From Varanus komodoensis (Eukaryota; Chordata; Lepidosauria; Squamata; Varanidae): a DNA stretch of 64,000 nt. The stretch is from positions 55,424,936-55,488,935 of the forward strand of contig NW_025335268.1 in assembly GCF_004798865.1 (NCBI RefSeq), written 5' to 3'. Shown here piece after piece: positions 11,776 to 23,869 of the stretch; positions within the stretch are counted from its first letter, which is position 1; each line of letters opens with the position of its first letter. A program made the translations under genes and the position numbers. Under the pieces are notes generated by a model. It saw only the letters and a list, made by a program, of their open reading frames with translations. It was not told where the DNA came from and did no database searches.

Positions 11776-12182
11776 CTGTGCTTTTTTTGTCATGGAATGC
11801 GCTGGAACGGTGTTCCGGCACTGTTTTTTGATGGATTTTCCAAGTTTTAAAAGTAGCTTTTGACAATTTGATGTTTGGTCCACATGGATTTGAATTGCCC
11901 TGTCGAGCGTAGCAGGTCGGTGGCAAAATCATTAAAATGGTGCATGTGGGCTGCTTGTGTGTCGAATCCGATGCACGCGTGCTTCATCCGCGCTGGCTGT
12001 GATGGCACTGCTCGGCTTGTGATTGGTCGTGTGGTCGCGCATTGAGTGCTTACTGCAGGCGGCGACCGTTATGTTTCGTTACACAACTGACGTGTATGGG
12101 TGTGTGTACAGTGATTGACTAAGCGCGAAAGGTAAATAATTTCATGAGTTCCAGCACCTTTTTTCTTACAAAAAAAGCCCTG
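11776..12182. mobile_element. Non-autonomous hAT-type transposon, 407 bp, CpG-rich, 8-bp target duplication
   Basis: The identical octamer CCCACAGG flanks the element at 11768-11775 and 12183-12190. The right end reads 'cagggctttttttgtaag' in reverse complement and the left end 'ctgtgctttttttgtcat'. Both then continue to a 'gctggaac' block, giving imperfect terminal inverted repeats of about 30 bp. An 8-bp duplication with a CAGGG-type end is the hAT signature. The interior has no transposase frame but is rich in CpG compared with the surrounding DNA (for example 'gatgcacgcgtgcttcatcc' and 'gtcgcgcattg'). CpG is lost quickly in vertebrate repeats, so the insertion looks recent. Confidence 0.85.
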
Positions 12183-12361
12183 CCCACAGGTATGATTTGT
12201 GGTATGGACGATGCTTTCCCTTTGCTTAGTAGCGGCAAAGGAAGCCCATCTGTGTGCAGAAATGTGTGTGGGGTACTTGTGGCAGCAGCAGAGGTCAAAG
12301 GGGTCAGTTAAGGCCTGTGGGGAGCACACACGTGACCCATGCACACATGTCGCTTGCTGCT

Positions 12362-12510
12362 TTGCGCTGCCAAGTTGCTTCCAACTTATGGTGACCCTAT
12401 GAATGAATGAAAGCCCTCCAAAATGGCCTGCTCAGGACAGTCCCACCCGGCTCCTGCAAATTCAAGACTGTGGCTTCCTTTATGGAGTAAATGAGACTCT
12501 TCCATTAATG
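12362..12510 (-). mobile_element. RTE/BovB-related LINE 3' end fragment
   Basis: The reverse complement matches the C-terminal end of RTE ORF2 found at 42331-42485. It keeps 'gactgtggcttcctttatgg', 'gaatgaatgaaagccctcc' and 'gcttccaacttatggtgacc', which in sense encode the '(D)SIKEATALxLxxL' and 'RTFWRxxIHxVAxSxKRL' blocks. Heavily decayed. Confidence 0.75.
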
Positions 12511-12511
12511 G

Positions 12512-13750
12512 GGGGATGCCATGTGCTACACCAACCACTATTTCACTTGCTGCCAGGGCTCATTTTATTTCTATCTTTCTAATGGGCAACAGGACAATTG
12601 TGTATTTGAGGCATATATGTAACCAAAAGGACAAACACCATTTTGGAATTTAAACAGTGCAGAGCAGTGCATTGCAAATGAACACTTGTAGCATACAGTG
12701 GATAGAGCAGAACCTCTAGGAGGGTGCAGAGGATTTGGAATAAAGCAGTGTTTCCTAATATAATTAACTGAGAGGGTTTGGCTGATGCTGAGAGAGGGGG
12801 ACAATCACACTGATATCCCTGTTTTTATCTCTGAAATGTTGGTAACTCTGCCTCCAATCTGAAATTTCATGTGTTGGGAAAATTCAGATAAATCCTGGTA
12901 AAGAAAGGTTGCCTTTGTGCTATAAAATCAAGCCTACATCCCTTTCTCAGAAAGCAGCAAAATTCCAAGCCAGGCTACTGTTTAGCGTTGCTGTTCCTTT
13001 AAGAAGATGGACTTTTTAGCTGGACTGAGAAGCTTCTGCAGGCCTATACTATCAGTAGGGAAATACCAGTGTTCCTATTTGCTGCAGACAGCTGAGACAA
13101 AGCTGTCCATTTGTTTCTGAATGGACCCATTTAATCATCTAGTTCCACAGAGGCAAGTGCCTGCACACTGTAGTTGTCAAACCAGTTTTCCTGAATGGTT
13201 CCTCAATCAGACATATTTGCATGTTTAAGCAGTCACAGAGGATGATTCAGACTGTCAGGAATTTACTTGTCAATAAGACTCAATCAGGGAAATTTTCTGT
13301 CCTATTGTCACTGGCATCTCTGATTGGTTTAGAGTATTGTTTTGTGTATGAAGACAACAAGATGCTATTATGTTAACATTATCTGGAAACCTAATACTCT
13401 GTATGTGACTGGAAGGTTCTAGAGATGTCTGTACATGGACTGTGATTTTGTAGTTGGTGGTGAGAACCACTACCCGGTTGCATGCTGTCGTAAATAAGGA
13501 CCCGAGTGATCTTGCAATAAACCGCTGAGGTTCAAGGTGAAAGGGCTCTTTCCTTACAGGACCTGGTTCTCCTATCTTGTAGCTGCTATTGACCTGTCCT
13601 GACACATGGAAGAGGCACTTCCTCCATGAATGTTGAAAATGGACCTCTAATCAGTTCTGGGGAAAACAAAGGATGCTTGTTGCCAAGTCTGTAGGATCTA
13701 GTATATCTATAAAACCTGTCCACTGCACATCTGTTATTGGCCACAAAGTG
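12512..13750. other. No gene recognised
   Basis: The longest frame is 111 codons on the minus strand (13270-13605), with no recognisable motif. No repeat family identified. Confidence 0.55.
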
Positions 13751-13754
13751 CCAT

Positions 13755-13982
13755 CATGGTGTAGTGATTAAGAGGGTGGGACTGGGACTCGGAGATCTGC
13801 GTTCTAGTTCCCACTTGGCTGTGATGCTCGCTGCATTACCTGGGCCAGTCCTTTGCTCTCGGTTGAACCTGCTTCACGAGGTTGTTGTGAGGATAAAATG
13901 GTGATGAAGAGGAGGATTACTATGTAAGCTGCCTTGGGTTCATTGCAGGAAAAAGGGCAGGATGGAAATGTAATAAATACAT
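13755..13982 (+). mobile_element. tRNA-derived SINE (MIR-like, L2-like tail), near full length
   Basis: The head 'tggtgtagtgattaagag' is an A-box-like tRNA start, and 'gcgttctagttccca' is the B-box region. The body follows with 'gggccagtcctttgctctc', 'cacgaggttgttgtgaggat', 'gtaagctgccttgggttc' and the tail 'gggcaggatggaaatg', ending in an AATAAATA run. The tail resembles L2 LINE ends, suggesting L2-dependent mobilisation (inference). Confidence 0.88.
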
Positions 13983-13984
13983 AC

Positions 13985-14447
13985 AACAGATAGGGACCAT
14001 AAGCAGCATATAGGTATTTCTCAGTTTAGCCAGCCCTTTTCCTGAAATGAATATGAAAATATTGTACATTTAGCTAGATCATAAAGGGTGTGAAGAAAAG
14101 AGTTCTTACCTTGCTTAGGTTCCTAAAACTGCTTGCGGACAATTGTGGTTCTTTAGAAGTGCAAAGATGGGTCATTATAAAGAAGAGGCTTGGCTAATAT
14201 GGTGCTTTTAATTAACATTGGTTATTAGTCAGGAATCATGCTAGGGCCACAATCTAAAGCAAACTGCAAATCTTTGGGGCTGAAGCTGTATATCCCAAGC
14301 ATGTGTCCTACTGAATCTGCTTGGATTGCATCAGACAGATATTCTTGAAATCTGTATGCGGTGTAGACTTATTACATAGATGTTTACTTTTGAGTCATTA
14401 AACTCAATGCAAGAAAGCTCTATAATTAGTAGTAATTTATTATATTG
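13985..14447. other. No gene recognised
   Basis: Nothing identified apart from ordinary AT-rich sequence. Confidence 0.5.
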
Positions 14448-14553
14448 AATGTATTTCCTGCCCTTTCCCTTCTTGTGAGGCACCCGAGGCAGCCCACACA
14501 GTTCTGTCCCATGCCATTTTTATCCTCATAATAATTCTGTGAGGTAGGTCAAT
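14448..14553 (-). mobile_element. tRNA-derived SINE, 3' fragment
   Basis: The reverse complement gives 'acctcacagaattattatg', 'aggataaaaatgg', 'gggctgcctcgggtgcctc' and 'agggcaggaaatac', which is the 3' half of the SINE described at 13755. Confidence 0.75.
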
Positions 14554-14559
14554 TTATCT

Positions 14560-17500
14560 TACTATGTAATAGATCGTTCCATAGATCTAACTCCTAACTC
14601 AATATATACAGACATCCAGCCAAAGTGTGCTTCTCACTGTATTAAATTGTACTTTAAGAGAATTGTTCTAGTTCATAATTTTATTTGGCTACAATTTTCA
14701 AACCTGTTCCTCTCAAGCATGTCAAAAGTAACCTCACCAGATGTTCTGTTAAATTACTGTAGGTCAAAAGGATGAAGAAAGAATTTGTTTTTGTTTTGTG
14801 CCTTGGCGAGCATTTCTGTATTGGAGTTCTTACCATCTTACCAAAATGGTATAACCAGAAGCAATATTAAAAACTGTGTCACTCATGGCTGTTCATATCA
14901 CTGTTTATCTACAGCAGGTGCCCCTGACATTTTTGCAGGTATAATTACATTTTGCATGGGAAGTGCAGAAAAATGGTTTTATCCAGAGTAGGACGATGGA
15001 ACAAATTAGTCTGAAGAGAGACCAGAGTATATTAGGCTTATTGTCCCTTGATCTGAGTGGGTGTACTCTAAGCATGACTAAGTTTGGATTCAACCCTGTA
15101 TTTTTCCATGTTCAAAATCTTAACTCACCAAGTACTACAGAAAGGTGATAACACCATAACAGAAATGCAACTTTGAAGGCAGGTGATGCAGACTATGCTA
15201 GCTGATATTGGACTGCTCTTACAGTGTATCATCCAGAAAGGTCCTATTATGAGATCTGAAATGGTTAAGTATTGTAGGGTTCCATGAAAACACCCAAGAA
15301 GCAGCTTTTTGTAATGGGTGTGGTTTTATTGTGGCGACTTTCCCCTTCATCTTAAACCACAGGATGAAACTGACATAAAATCTGAAGACGAGCAGCCACA
15401 GAGAAGTGTTACATATCTCATGGTACAAGGTTATTCGGATGCCTGGAAATTAACATTCTAGAAGGTCAGAATAAAAAAAGAGTTGAACTAGATCTTAGAT
15501 ATCCTGAGTGCTGGATTTAGCTTCCTAATTTTGTTACTGGTTTGCTGAGCCTATGAAGTAGTACTCCGAAGTCAGTTCCACTGCATTCAGTGAGATTTAG
15601 GCCTGGCAAGTGTGCAAAGGATTGCAGCTTTATAGATCTCAAAAGTAGACTGTACTGCATTGTTGAGTCGGATCCCTAATTAGAATTGTAGCAATAACCT
15701 TAACTAAACCCCACCATTTATTTGGCGTTTTACTTTTGAAGTTCTAACACTTGCCAAATAAATAAGGCTGTGATTCTGCATTTAATCAGCAAGATGTTTC
15801 AAGGTTTACATGCTGAGGCAAAGTTAGCAAGAAAGGAACTGCGTAAAAGAGACCTCAAGGATATCTGAACAAAATTAATGGTCTGTTATAAGCCGTAACT
15901 GATATGCCAAGAAGTACTCAGACATCTAATACTTAATGGCCTTGTGTACATTAAGGTATTTTGTCATGGAAAACATAGTTTCCAACAAAATGCGTAAACT
16001 ACAGTGAGATTGACCATGACTTTTTGCTGCACCGAGGACGTATTTTCAGTATTAACTCAGCCACTTAGGATATGTCAGAGTTAGAATGAAAAGCACTGGA
16101 GCGTGAGCATCACAAGTGTGATTCTGTGGCTCCATTTATGCAGTGTGTTTGATGTCGTGGAACCCCTCGCCTCCTGAAATGCAGAGGCTCCCTCTCAGGG
16201 GGATGGTTACAGGCCTTCCTCTCCATGCTTGGTGAAGGCAGCTGTCTTCCAGAAGGTTTTTGCCTTGCTAGCATCTGATGCTTTATCTAAGGGCAGTGTT
16301 TTCATCAGTGGTTCTGGTTGTATTTTTACTAACTGCCTTGCTTCATATGATATTGGGATATTAAATAGTTTTAAGCCATCTTGATTAAAGAATGAGCATT
16401 AGAAGGGAAGGGCAGAAATTTCTTCTTTATTACATCAATTAATAAACAAAAATAAATTCTAACATATAAATGATATACAATAATATACAAAGTTTTAATT
16501 TTTCCCTTCAAACAATTACAACTGTATACTAACAAAGACAGTGCATCCCATGGGTGGGACCACTAGTTACATGTTAATTCATTTACTCACTCAAGAGGCC
16601 CTGTTTCCCTTCCAAAAAAGTATTGAAATTTCTAAGCAATGATTTTTAATCTGGAAATGAACCTTAAGTTTACTCGTCTACCTATCCACACAAACAAAAG
16701 AATAACCTGGGGAGGGAGGGGGTCTCATACATCAGTGGGGCTCTTCAATCCTTTGCAGTTTTTATTCTGAGCTTTGTATCCATGGTGCTGAACTCTGCCC
16801 CCAAATCAGTTCACTATCCTGCAGCATCAGGGATAGATCCTATAAAGCTCAGAATAAAAGCTGGAATGACATAGACATTGCCTCCAGTGTCCAAGATCAG
16901 CAGATCCCCACCATTGCGCCTTGACCCTGGCTTGTCTCTCTTCCTCTCCCCATGTTGCTTCTTTCTGTGCTAGAACAGAGCTCTGGAGCTGAACAAGCAG
17001 GCAAACGATAAGGTACTGCTGGAAGACCCTTCTCTCAAAGCCACAAGGCTTCTTCATCACTGCTATGTTTGTCTCTGGTGCTCATCTCAAGTGTAAAACA
17101 GATCACTGGAATAATCAGTTTTGTTAATATTAAGGGCATTTCCAAAGGAGGCTTTTCTTGTGCATCACCTGCATCATTACAGAATTTTACAGTGGCGAGA
17201 GGCCATGGATGGCATTGCAACCTACAATGTCCAGAGGACTGGTGTACAACTTGGCCTATTAAGCCATGATACAATCGTCTGAACTGGGCCAAAGACAGCT
17301 ATAGACTATTGAAACAATCTTCCACATCTGCTTGTTCTTCAGCAGTTATTTTCCATAAATAGAGCCAGCTCCACCAAGTACACAATGCTTCCTACATTCA
17401 GAAGCAATGAATCTGTCACTGTCACTGCCAGGAGTGTTCCAGGGATGACAGTTGTCCCAGGTAGATGAAGTATTTTTAAGACACCGAATGTTATTCACTT

Positions 17501-18180
17501 GTGCCATATTTCTAACACTTAAAGGGAAGTGTTATTGTGGATGACAGGGCAGTTCTATTTAAACTCTGTAAACCAGCCCTGAATTTACTACCAGACACTC
17601 AAAGCTTGTTACAGACTCCCCTGTGATAAAATATGGATCATCACTCCACAAAGGGACAAGAAGAATATAAATTGGTTGTAAAAGCTGAGGAGTTTAGGAC
17701 TCTGAAGAAAAGGTTTTGGCCAGAATATGGAGTAGGTCTGGATGTTGGCAAGATATTTACTTCAAGTCGAGAGTCTTTGGATTTTATTCAACTTTCTCTA
17801 GAAGAATGCATGTAAGATCCTAGTAAGGGGTGCCATATTTGGACAGTAGAATGTAAGTTCTTTATCACAGATAGAAGCGTTCAGGCACAATTGGCAGGCA
17901 CAATTGTAAATCCAGGCACAATTGGCACTGGCACAGAGAGAATAACTGCTAACTTGAAATTGTGCTGCTACCAGGCTCACTAAATCAACGGAGCACTGTC
18001 GTTTCAGCACAACCTGGTATCCAGCCTTCCCCCGCCCATGCTACAGGCCAGACTTTTAGATCCTTGCCTGGAAGGAGGCCAATTAGGGCTCTGCACATCT
18101 GTTATGATGCCAATACCTGTCTGGATAGATTTAACCAAGATGTAACCTTCAGATTTCAAGCAAGTATACAGGTAGCAACA
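14560..18180. other. No gene recognised; a few short repeat fragments
   Basis: Fragments of the small 'ttacttc(c/t)...aggattgcag' palindromic family appear near 15035-15105 and 15555-15640. A minus-strand AT-rich stretch with AATAAA-type signals (16430-16520) could be the 3' end of an old retrocopy, but no coding part is recognisable. The frame 17633-17815 has no known domain. Confidence 0.5.
17882..17924. repeat. Three copies of the 12-mer CAGGCACAATTG
   Basis: The dodecamer occurs at 17882, 17895 and 17913 with short spacers. It is a small local amplification with no known function. Confidence 0.85.
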
Positions 18181-18282
18181 ATGGATGAGGTCTGTTATCT
18201 GGTTGGTCACTGTGGAAACAGGATGTTGAATTTGATGGGCAGCTAGTTTGATCTTGCAAGACTCTCCTTATGTTCTTAACAG
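18180..18282 (+). mobile_element. CR1 LINE 3' terminus
   Basis: 'tctggttggtcactgtgg' followed by 'aaacaggatgttg', 'tttgatcttgcaag' and 'ctccttatgttctta' is the decayed 3' end of the squamate CR1 type also seen at 50700 and 54000. Confidence 0.7.
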
Positions 18283-18284
18283 AA

Positions 18285-20215
18285 TCACAGAGCACTGGAT
18301 GTTGATTCACATTTCAAATATTTAGTCAGCATTCAGCAAAAACCCAGCCTCCAAATCCAGAAAGAACTTTGAGGGCAGATTATATAAACAAGTTCATTTC
18401 AGCTCTACCTCATGAAGATTTTGTCTAGCATCTGGAACCTTGGCATGTACTTTGAAAGCAGTGTTTTTTGTGCTTCTCAACCATGGGATGATGCCTTGGT
18501 TTGTCACATAGCTTGGTGATGAGCTGCCAGAGTCACCCTAAGTTCACGGATGCTCAACTTTCCTTGTCAACTCTTTTTTGTCTAAGGAATTTACATGACT
18601 GTGCCTGAACTGGTTTGACTCCTTTCAGTGTGCATAATACCTTGAAATGATATAGCTCATTTTCATCAGGGTTTGGAATATATTTGTTTTAGAGCAAACT
18701 CACGGTTTGGTGTGGGGGTGCAACTCCTATGCTGTTTTCTTTTTGCTATTGGAAGTTACTTAGTAAAGACTGAGCACATATTCCCTCTTTAAGCTAGTAA
18801 GCATTTATATCTCCTTATAAAGTCACATAAACACCCAAGTACAACTTATGGGCACATCTCACCTAAGTTCTGAATGGTCCATGTATCAAGTATTCTTGGG
18901 GGCATCTTATGCCACCCCAAAAACCAATTTAATCACCATGTGTTGATGATAGAGGAGAAGTCCTCAAAGCAAGCAATGGTTAGGTCAATGTCAAAATAGA
19001 ACCCACACCTTTTTGGTACAGATGCACTTTTAATAAAATCAGCCATGATTAATTTCATGTTTTGGTGTCTTTGATCAAATGGCTCTGCATTGTTCTGAAG
19101 AAAAGTGGTCCAAGCATGCTGAAAAAGTCTCAAAGCTGGTAACAGCAGATCTAGCACCATGCCAAAAAGACACTTCCTCAAACGTTACATGGGTCTCTAG
19201 AACTTATTTGTCTGACTAATGGATGCATCTCATCTCTAAATTCACTTGCAGGAACAGACAGGGCCATGGTATGTGGTGTCCCAGTCTTGGCAAAGCAGGG
19301 GTGCGGCCTTTATTAATGAAGTCCACCACCAAAACAAGATGGACAGAAGTGGATTCCCGACTGCCTGGCCATTGCTTCAGCTGGCTATTCTGTTAAAGAC
19401 TTGGCTGATCTCTTGATAACTGGCACAATTATTCCTAAGCATCCTCTTCCTGCTCTGGGAGCCAAAAAAGGTTGCTTTTCCAGAGAAGGGAATAAAGCAG
19501 CAGGTTTGATGACTAGATCAGTTAATGGAGGATACCTTGGAATGAATTTGACAAGCAGAGGATAGAGCCCATATTATGTGAGAGGTTAAAAGGAAGCAAT
19601 ACTTCTGAAAGAAGGAATATAGGAGCCAAGAAGTCACTACAAGTAGGGATGGGCATATACAGAAATGACTCTGAAGCCTGTCTGTGATATACTTCCCATT
19701 TGATATTGTACATTTGTACCATTTATTGGTGTATCTAAAATACAATATGTAGTTACACATAACAGCCATCCAGCCACATGTACTAGGGAGGCAAGACTGG
19801 CTTCAGTCCCTCATCACAAATTACACATACTGGCTACCAAGTCACTCGCTCAGTGTACACATGCTGCCATTTCTGTGTAAGAGGACTGGAAACTTCCAGG
19901 GGTCCAGGAGCACATGGTCTGGAACCCACCAGGCTGCATCCATCCCAGGCTACCAAAATTGGGCCATTGCCAAAATGGCTGCTGTGGGGGCAACAAGAAG
20001 CTCCTGCAATTTTAGAAGGAAATGAAGTGAAACGGGGGGAACACACGCCTCACTCTAAGCAGCACCGTCCTCCAGGGAGGATTTGGCGACATGCAGTCCA
20101 CACCTTGTTTTCTTACAAAATGGTGTGTGTGGTAGTGGTACAAACCCAGTCATGAGGGTTTTACTACACCTGCTGTCACTAGCAGAGATGGCTTCAAAAT
20201 CTTCTTTTTTAAAAA
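18285..20215. other. No gene recognised
   Basis: The minus-strand frame 18933-19181 (82 codons) and the plus-strand frame 19853-20155 (100 codons) show no recognisable domain. No repeat family identified. Confidence 0.5.
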
Positions 20216-20217
20216 AT

Positions 20218-20265
<48 letters not shown>
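20218..20265. repeat. (GAAA)n microsatellite
   Basis: About twelve uninterrupted GAAA units, likely polymorphic in length. Confidence 0.95.
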
Positions 20266-20269
20266 CAAA

Positions 20270-22673
20270 GTGTTTAAATCCACTTCAGTACTATACCAGC
20301 TGTACTGAAATTCTGTATTTTTATAGATTCTATATTTCCATGACACAAAGGAAAAACCATGCCACATACTCCAGCATATATATTTTGTCAAAAGAAAATG
20401 AAATAAAAATACACTGCTAATTCAGACAAATGGTCAGCTGCTGTAGAATACTTTCCATGTGGAAACCTTTTGCAGGTTTCCTGGTTAAAATGTTTTACAG
20501 TTTGCTGGTTCTTTTGCCAGGACAAAAATCTCCTATAATCTCCTATTACATTACACTTAAGCATATTTAAAATGCATTCACTGTGGCAAGGTAATATTTC
20601 TATTTTTTAAATCATTTTTATACATACAGATTTTCTATATCCCACAGCAATCCAGGGCCAGTGTAAATGGTCCAGTGGGTTAAAGAGCAACACAAACTGA
20701 CTCAATTCCTATGTTTAACCAAGGAAAGGTAACCTTTCTGGGAGAACTGATACATGAGCTGTCAAATAGACCCACCAGTCTCCTTTAAAGGGGTAGTTTA
20801 TACATTACCAAAAAAGGGGCACAGAGAACCATTTTATACGATATCTACATATGTTAATTTGTGAGCATAGCTGTACCTTTAGAAATAACCAGAATCACAA
20901 AAACAGAGAGCAACACCTCACACTGTATTGGGGAAGACTGACCAGGTGACCTCTATACCTGCTCAGATAGCTGTGCAGGTGTGAACTGTGAGTTATCCTG
21001 GTTATGCCTTCTTCTGAAGCTCACTTGGACCAGCAGCCCTTCAAACCAAAGGCCCTTTCAAACAGACGAGTGCCATCTGACCAGCTCTTCAGCTAGAGGG
21101 CCTCTTTTAAGTTGGGCACCTGGCTACCGTGTGGCTTCCGCAAGCCCTGATGGGGAGTGATTGCTGTGAGGAGGGCTGTGAATCCGAACGTAGTAGCCGG
21201 AGTGGTGTCAGAGGCGCTGTGTCGATGAACAGGACGCAGGCCCTTCTCTGGCTGTCCCTTTTCCTGGGGGTCAGATACTTTTGCTCCCATGCCCTGTCCG
21301 ATGCTCCTGCAACAGGCAGGCCTCTCACCTGGTTGCAGTCTAACAACGCAATGGAGCGCATGTCTCCTCAGATGGAATTTTGATAGCCTTCCTTCTCAGG
21401 AATGCAACCAGTCTCCCATGGATCTTTTCCCATTGGCTGATGAGCTGCGGTTGACTTGCTGCCTCACCAAAGATGGGTCATGATTGTAGCATCAGCACCA
21501 CCATTGGTATTCATCAAGAACGAGAGATTTTATAAGCCATCTCAACTGCTGGTGGAGGCAAAGTATAAATCTTGGTTGCAGTAAGTACATATAGTGCATG
21601 GAAGATCTGAGCATTCGCACGCAACCAGAGACTGAAACCTATGGAAAATGAGGTAGGCATGGTAGATTTTACTCGCTTGGTTTGTTTTGCTCTGCTTTGA
21701 TTATGGGCTGCCTGGTGTACACCTGTGAGAGACGGCACAAGTCAGATGGCTTTTTCAGAACTACATTTCAGTCACTTCTGCCTTTATAAATACGATGAGG
21801 GAGCTGTGTCAGGCTCTGAGGCTCATATGTGTCCTGGCCTATCGTTAATTACAGCTCCTAGCAGAAACTACAGTGCTCATGTTCTTTGTGACAGTTTAAC
21901 TTGTCCCTCATTCCCTTTGCAATTAATTAAAATTAATAGAGTTGAAAAACTGGTGGTTATTTTGAAAAGGGATTAGTAATGAATCATTCATAGGGACACA
22001 TCTACAGTATACAGTTAAAGCAAAAGTTCACAATGATGGATTCTTCCAAGAGACAACAGGAACGATGGTTTTGTAAGTTGTGTGTGTGTTTTTAAAATAT
22101 ATACTGTGGCCGACAAGCCACTGGAGAGACAGTGGTGCGAGTGCCCTTCCATGCAGAAAGAGGTTTGCATGGTCTCAGCTGGAGGCTCCCTATGTTCCCT
22201 ATATTACCCTATGTTGACTCCCCAGAAAAGCTGAGTGTGGGTTTAGTCTGTCCCAGATTGTGTGGAGACATGATTCAGACATTTCATGTGGGTGAATGTT
22301 AGTCCTTGTAGCAGGGCATCGTCTCTGGACTCTATACAGGGAAACACATCTGACAATAAGTTTGTTATTCAAATTTCCATCATTACTAGTTTGGAATCAC
22401 CCTCATGCCAAACTTTTTTTGCCCCACGCAAAGCTAACCTGTCACAAAGGAATGTTCCATCCTAGGCTTCTCACTCGTGTGTTAAGTTTGAACATGCAGG
22501 GAGTGCTCGAGATGCTTCCAAAGCAGGGAGTCTCACATGCATCAAAATCTGAATCACCATTTATGAGCTGCTTCCTGAGTGGAATGGCTTTCATATGTTT
22601 GCATTCTCAGGTGAGGTGCCACACCAATGTCATAACATATGATTGTAATTATCGCTTCTTTTTTTCTCTGGAA
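20270..22673. other. No gene recognised; includes a CpG-rich patch at 21115-21370
   Basis: Frames of 65-85 codons are open on both strands between 21093 and 21483, where GC and CpG are locally raised. One plus-strand frame contains a hydrophobic, signal-peptide-like run ('TQALLWLSLFLGV') from an internal Met. No splice-supported gene can be built from this. Confidence 0.45.
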
Positions 22674-22815
22674 ATGGACCTGTCCCCTACTTTTATTCGT
22701 CCAGCAACCTTGTGAGGTCATCTAGGCCAAGGGGTGGTTACTGGCCCAAGGTCCATGAAGGAGTGTCATGGCCAAGCGAAGATTTGCACCCAGATCCCTT
22801 AGTCCTTCTAGCCTG
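22674..22815 (-). mobile_element. tRNA-derived SINE, partial
   Basis: The plus-strand text 'ccagcaaccttgtgaggtca', 'actggcccaaggtccatgaa' and 'gatttgcacccagatccctt' is the complement of the SINE body. Head and tail are incomplete. Confidence 0.7.
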
Positions 22816-23734
22816 GCCTTCTTCATTTTGGATACGCAACCCCTTCGTGGGGCTGTTGTGTCATTCCAACCCAAGGAGCGTGGCTTATATTATAGTTAAC
22901 ACAACTCACGTAACTCACAAAGAGGCCCGTCAGTGCATAAGTAGGCGGCGGTTTCTCTGCTCTCCCTGGGCCAGGCTGAAAGGCCAGCTTGCAGCTCCAG
23001 AGGGCTCTCGGCAGGGAATCTCCACTGGGCTGGAGAACCTCAGCAGGTGCCCAGCCATGCCTACCTTTGCCAGCGGCCCTGATGAGTGTTGCTGCAGTGA
23101 ACCTCAGGAGCAAGTGGCAGCAGAGGTGCTCTTCTGGGAGACCACAAGGAACAAGCAGGGCCTTAAGTGTGAGGCAATCGCTAAGATGAAGGTGACCTAC
23201 ACCCCAATTAAAGTCAATGTCTTTTAGACAAACCCCTGAAGATCATTGTGCAGTTCTGCCCCCACCCACAGCTGATCAAAAGATGTCAGCCCAGCTGGAC
23301 TTCGTTGCCATTAGAGGGAGAGCCTGCCCATTCATCCTGGGCTTGATCTGAACCAGAGTCTGCTCGCCTGCTCCGTCACCATCCTCTCCCTGTTTCCCAT
23401 CTTGTTTTAGCTGTGCTCTCCTGAACCAAGCAAAACCTATACCTACATTGTCAGCCGCTGGCAGTGTGTCTGGGGAAGAGGATAGATTACTCCCTGGGAG
23501 ATAATTCATATGCAGTATTCTGGTCGGGGTTTGCTCTCACTAACTCATGGAAAACATATGGTACATATATAAACTTTGAAAATGAAATGTACTGATGATT
23601 TGGCCAGTATGATAGCATCTGTGTCAGTTCTGCCAAAATCTGTCAAAAGTTCAGCTTTCTATGCCAAGCAAATATTAAAGAAAGATATGAGGAGGAAGTG
23701 AAAGAGGAGCTAACTTTGCATTACCCACTAATGC
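22816..23734. other. No gene recognised
   Basis: A 171-codon plus-strand frame (22712-23227) begins inside the reverse-oriented SINE and runs through GC-richer sequence. It has no recognisable domain, and its start within a SINE argues against a gene. Confidence 0.5.
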
Positions 23735-23868
23735 AGCCTTCCCCAACATGCAGTCCTCCAGATGCTCGGGGCTATAACTCCCAGCATTCCTGTCAATCAA
23801 CCATGCTGCCTGGGGTTGATTGGCACGATAGTCCAAAACATCTGGTGTGCACCAGGTTGGGGAAGGCT
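23735..23868. mobile_element. Palindromic MITE, family 1 (best copy)
   Basis: The ends are a perfect inverted 13-mer: AGCCTTCCCCAAC at the left and its complement GTTGGGGAAGGCT at the right. Inside, 'cagtcctccagatg' mirrors 'catctggtgtgcaccagg', and 'ataactcccagcattcc' and 'gttgattggcacgatagtcc' form the inner arms. Nearly the whole 134 bp can fold back. The same pattern recurs in seven more or less decayed copies in the window. There is no coding capacity; DNA-transposon origin is inferred from the inverted ends. Confidence 0.85.
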
Positions 23869-23869
23869 G

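Noticed and set aside
13755-13830. tRNA-like A and B boxes
   Set aside because: They form the head of a SINE with body and tail; no cloverleaf of a functional tRNA gene is present.
18933-19181. 82-codon minus-strand frame that looks protein-like
   Set aside because: No recognised family, no splice or repeat context; left unannotated as a gene.
20083-20277. Open frame ending in lysine/glutamate repeats
   Set aside because: Translation of the (GAAA)n microsatellite.
22712-23227. 171-codon open frame
   Set aside because: It starts inside a reverse-oriented SINE and shows no recognisable domain.
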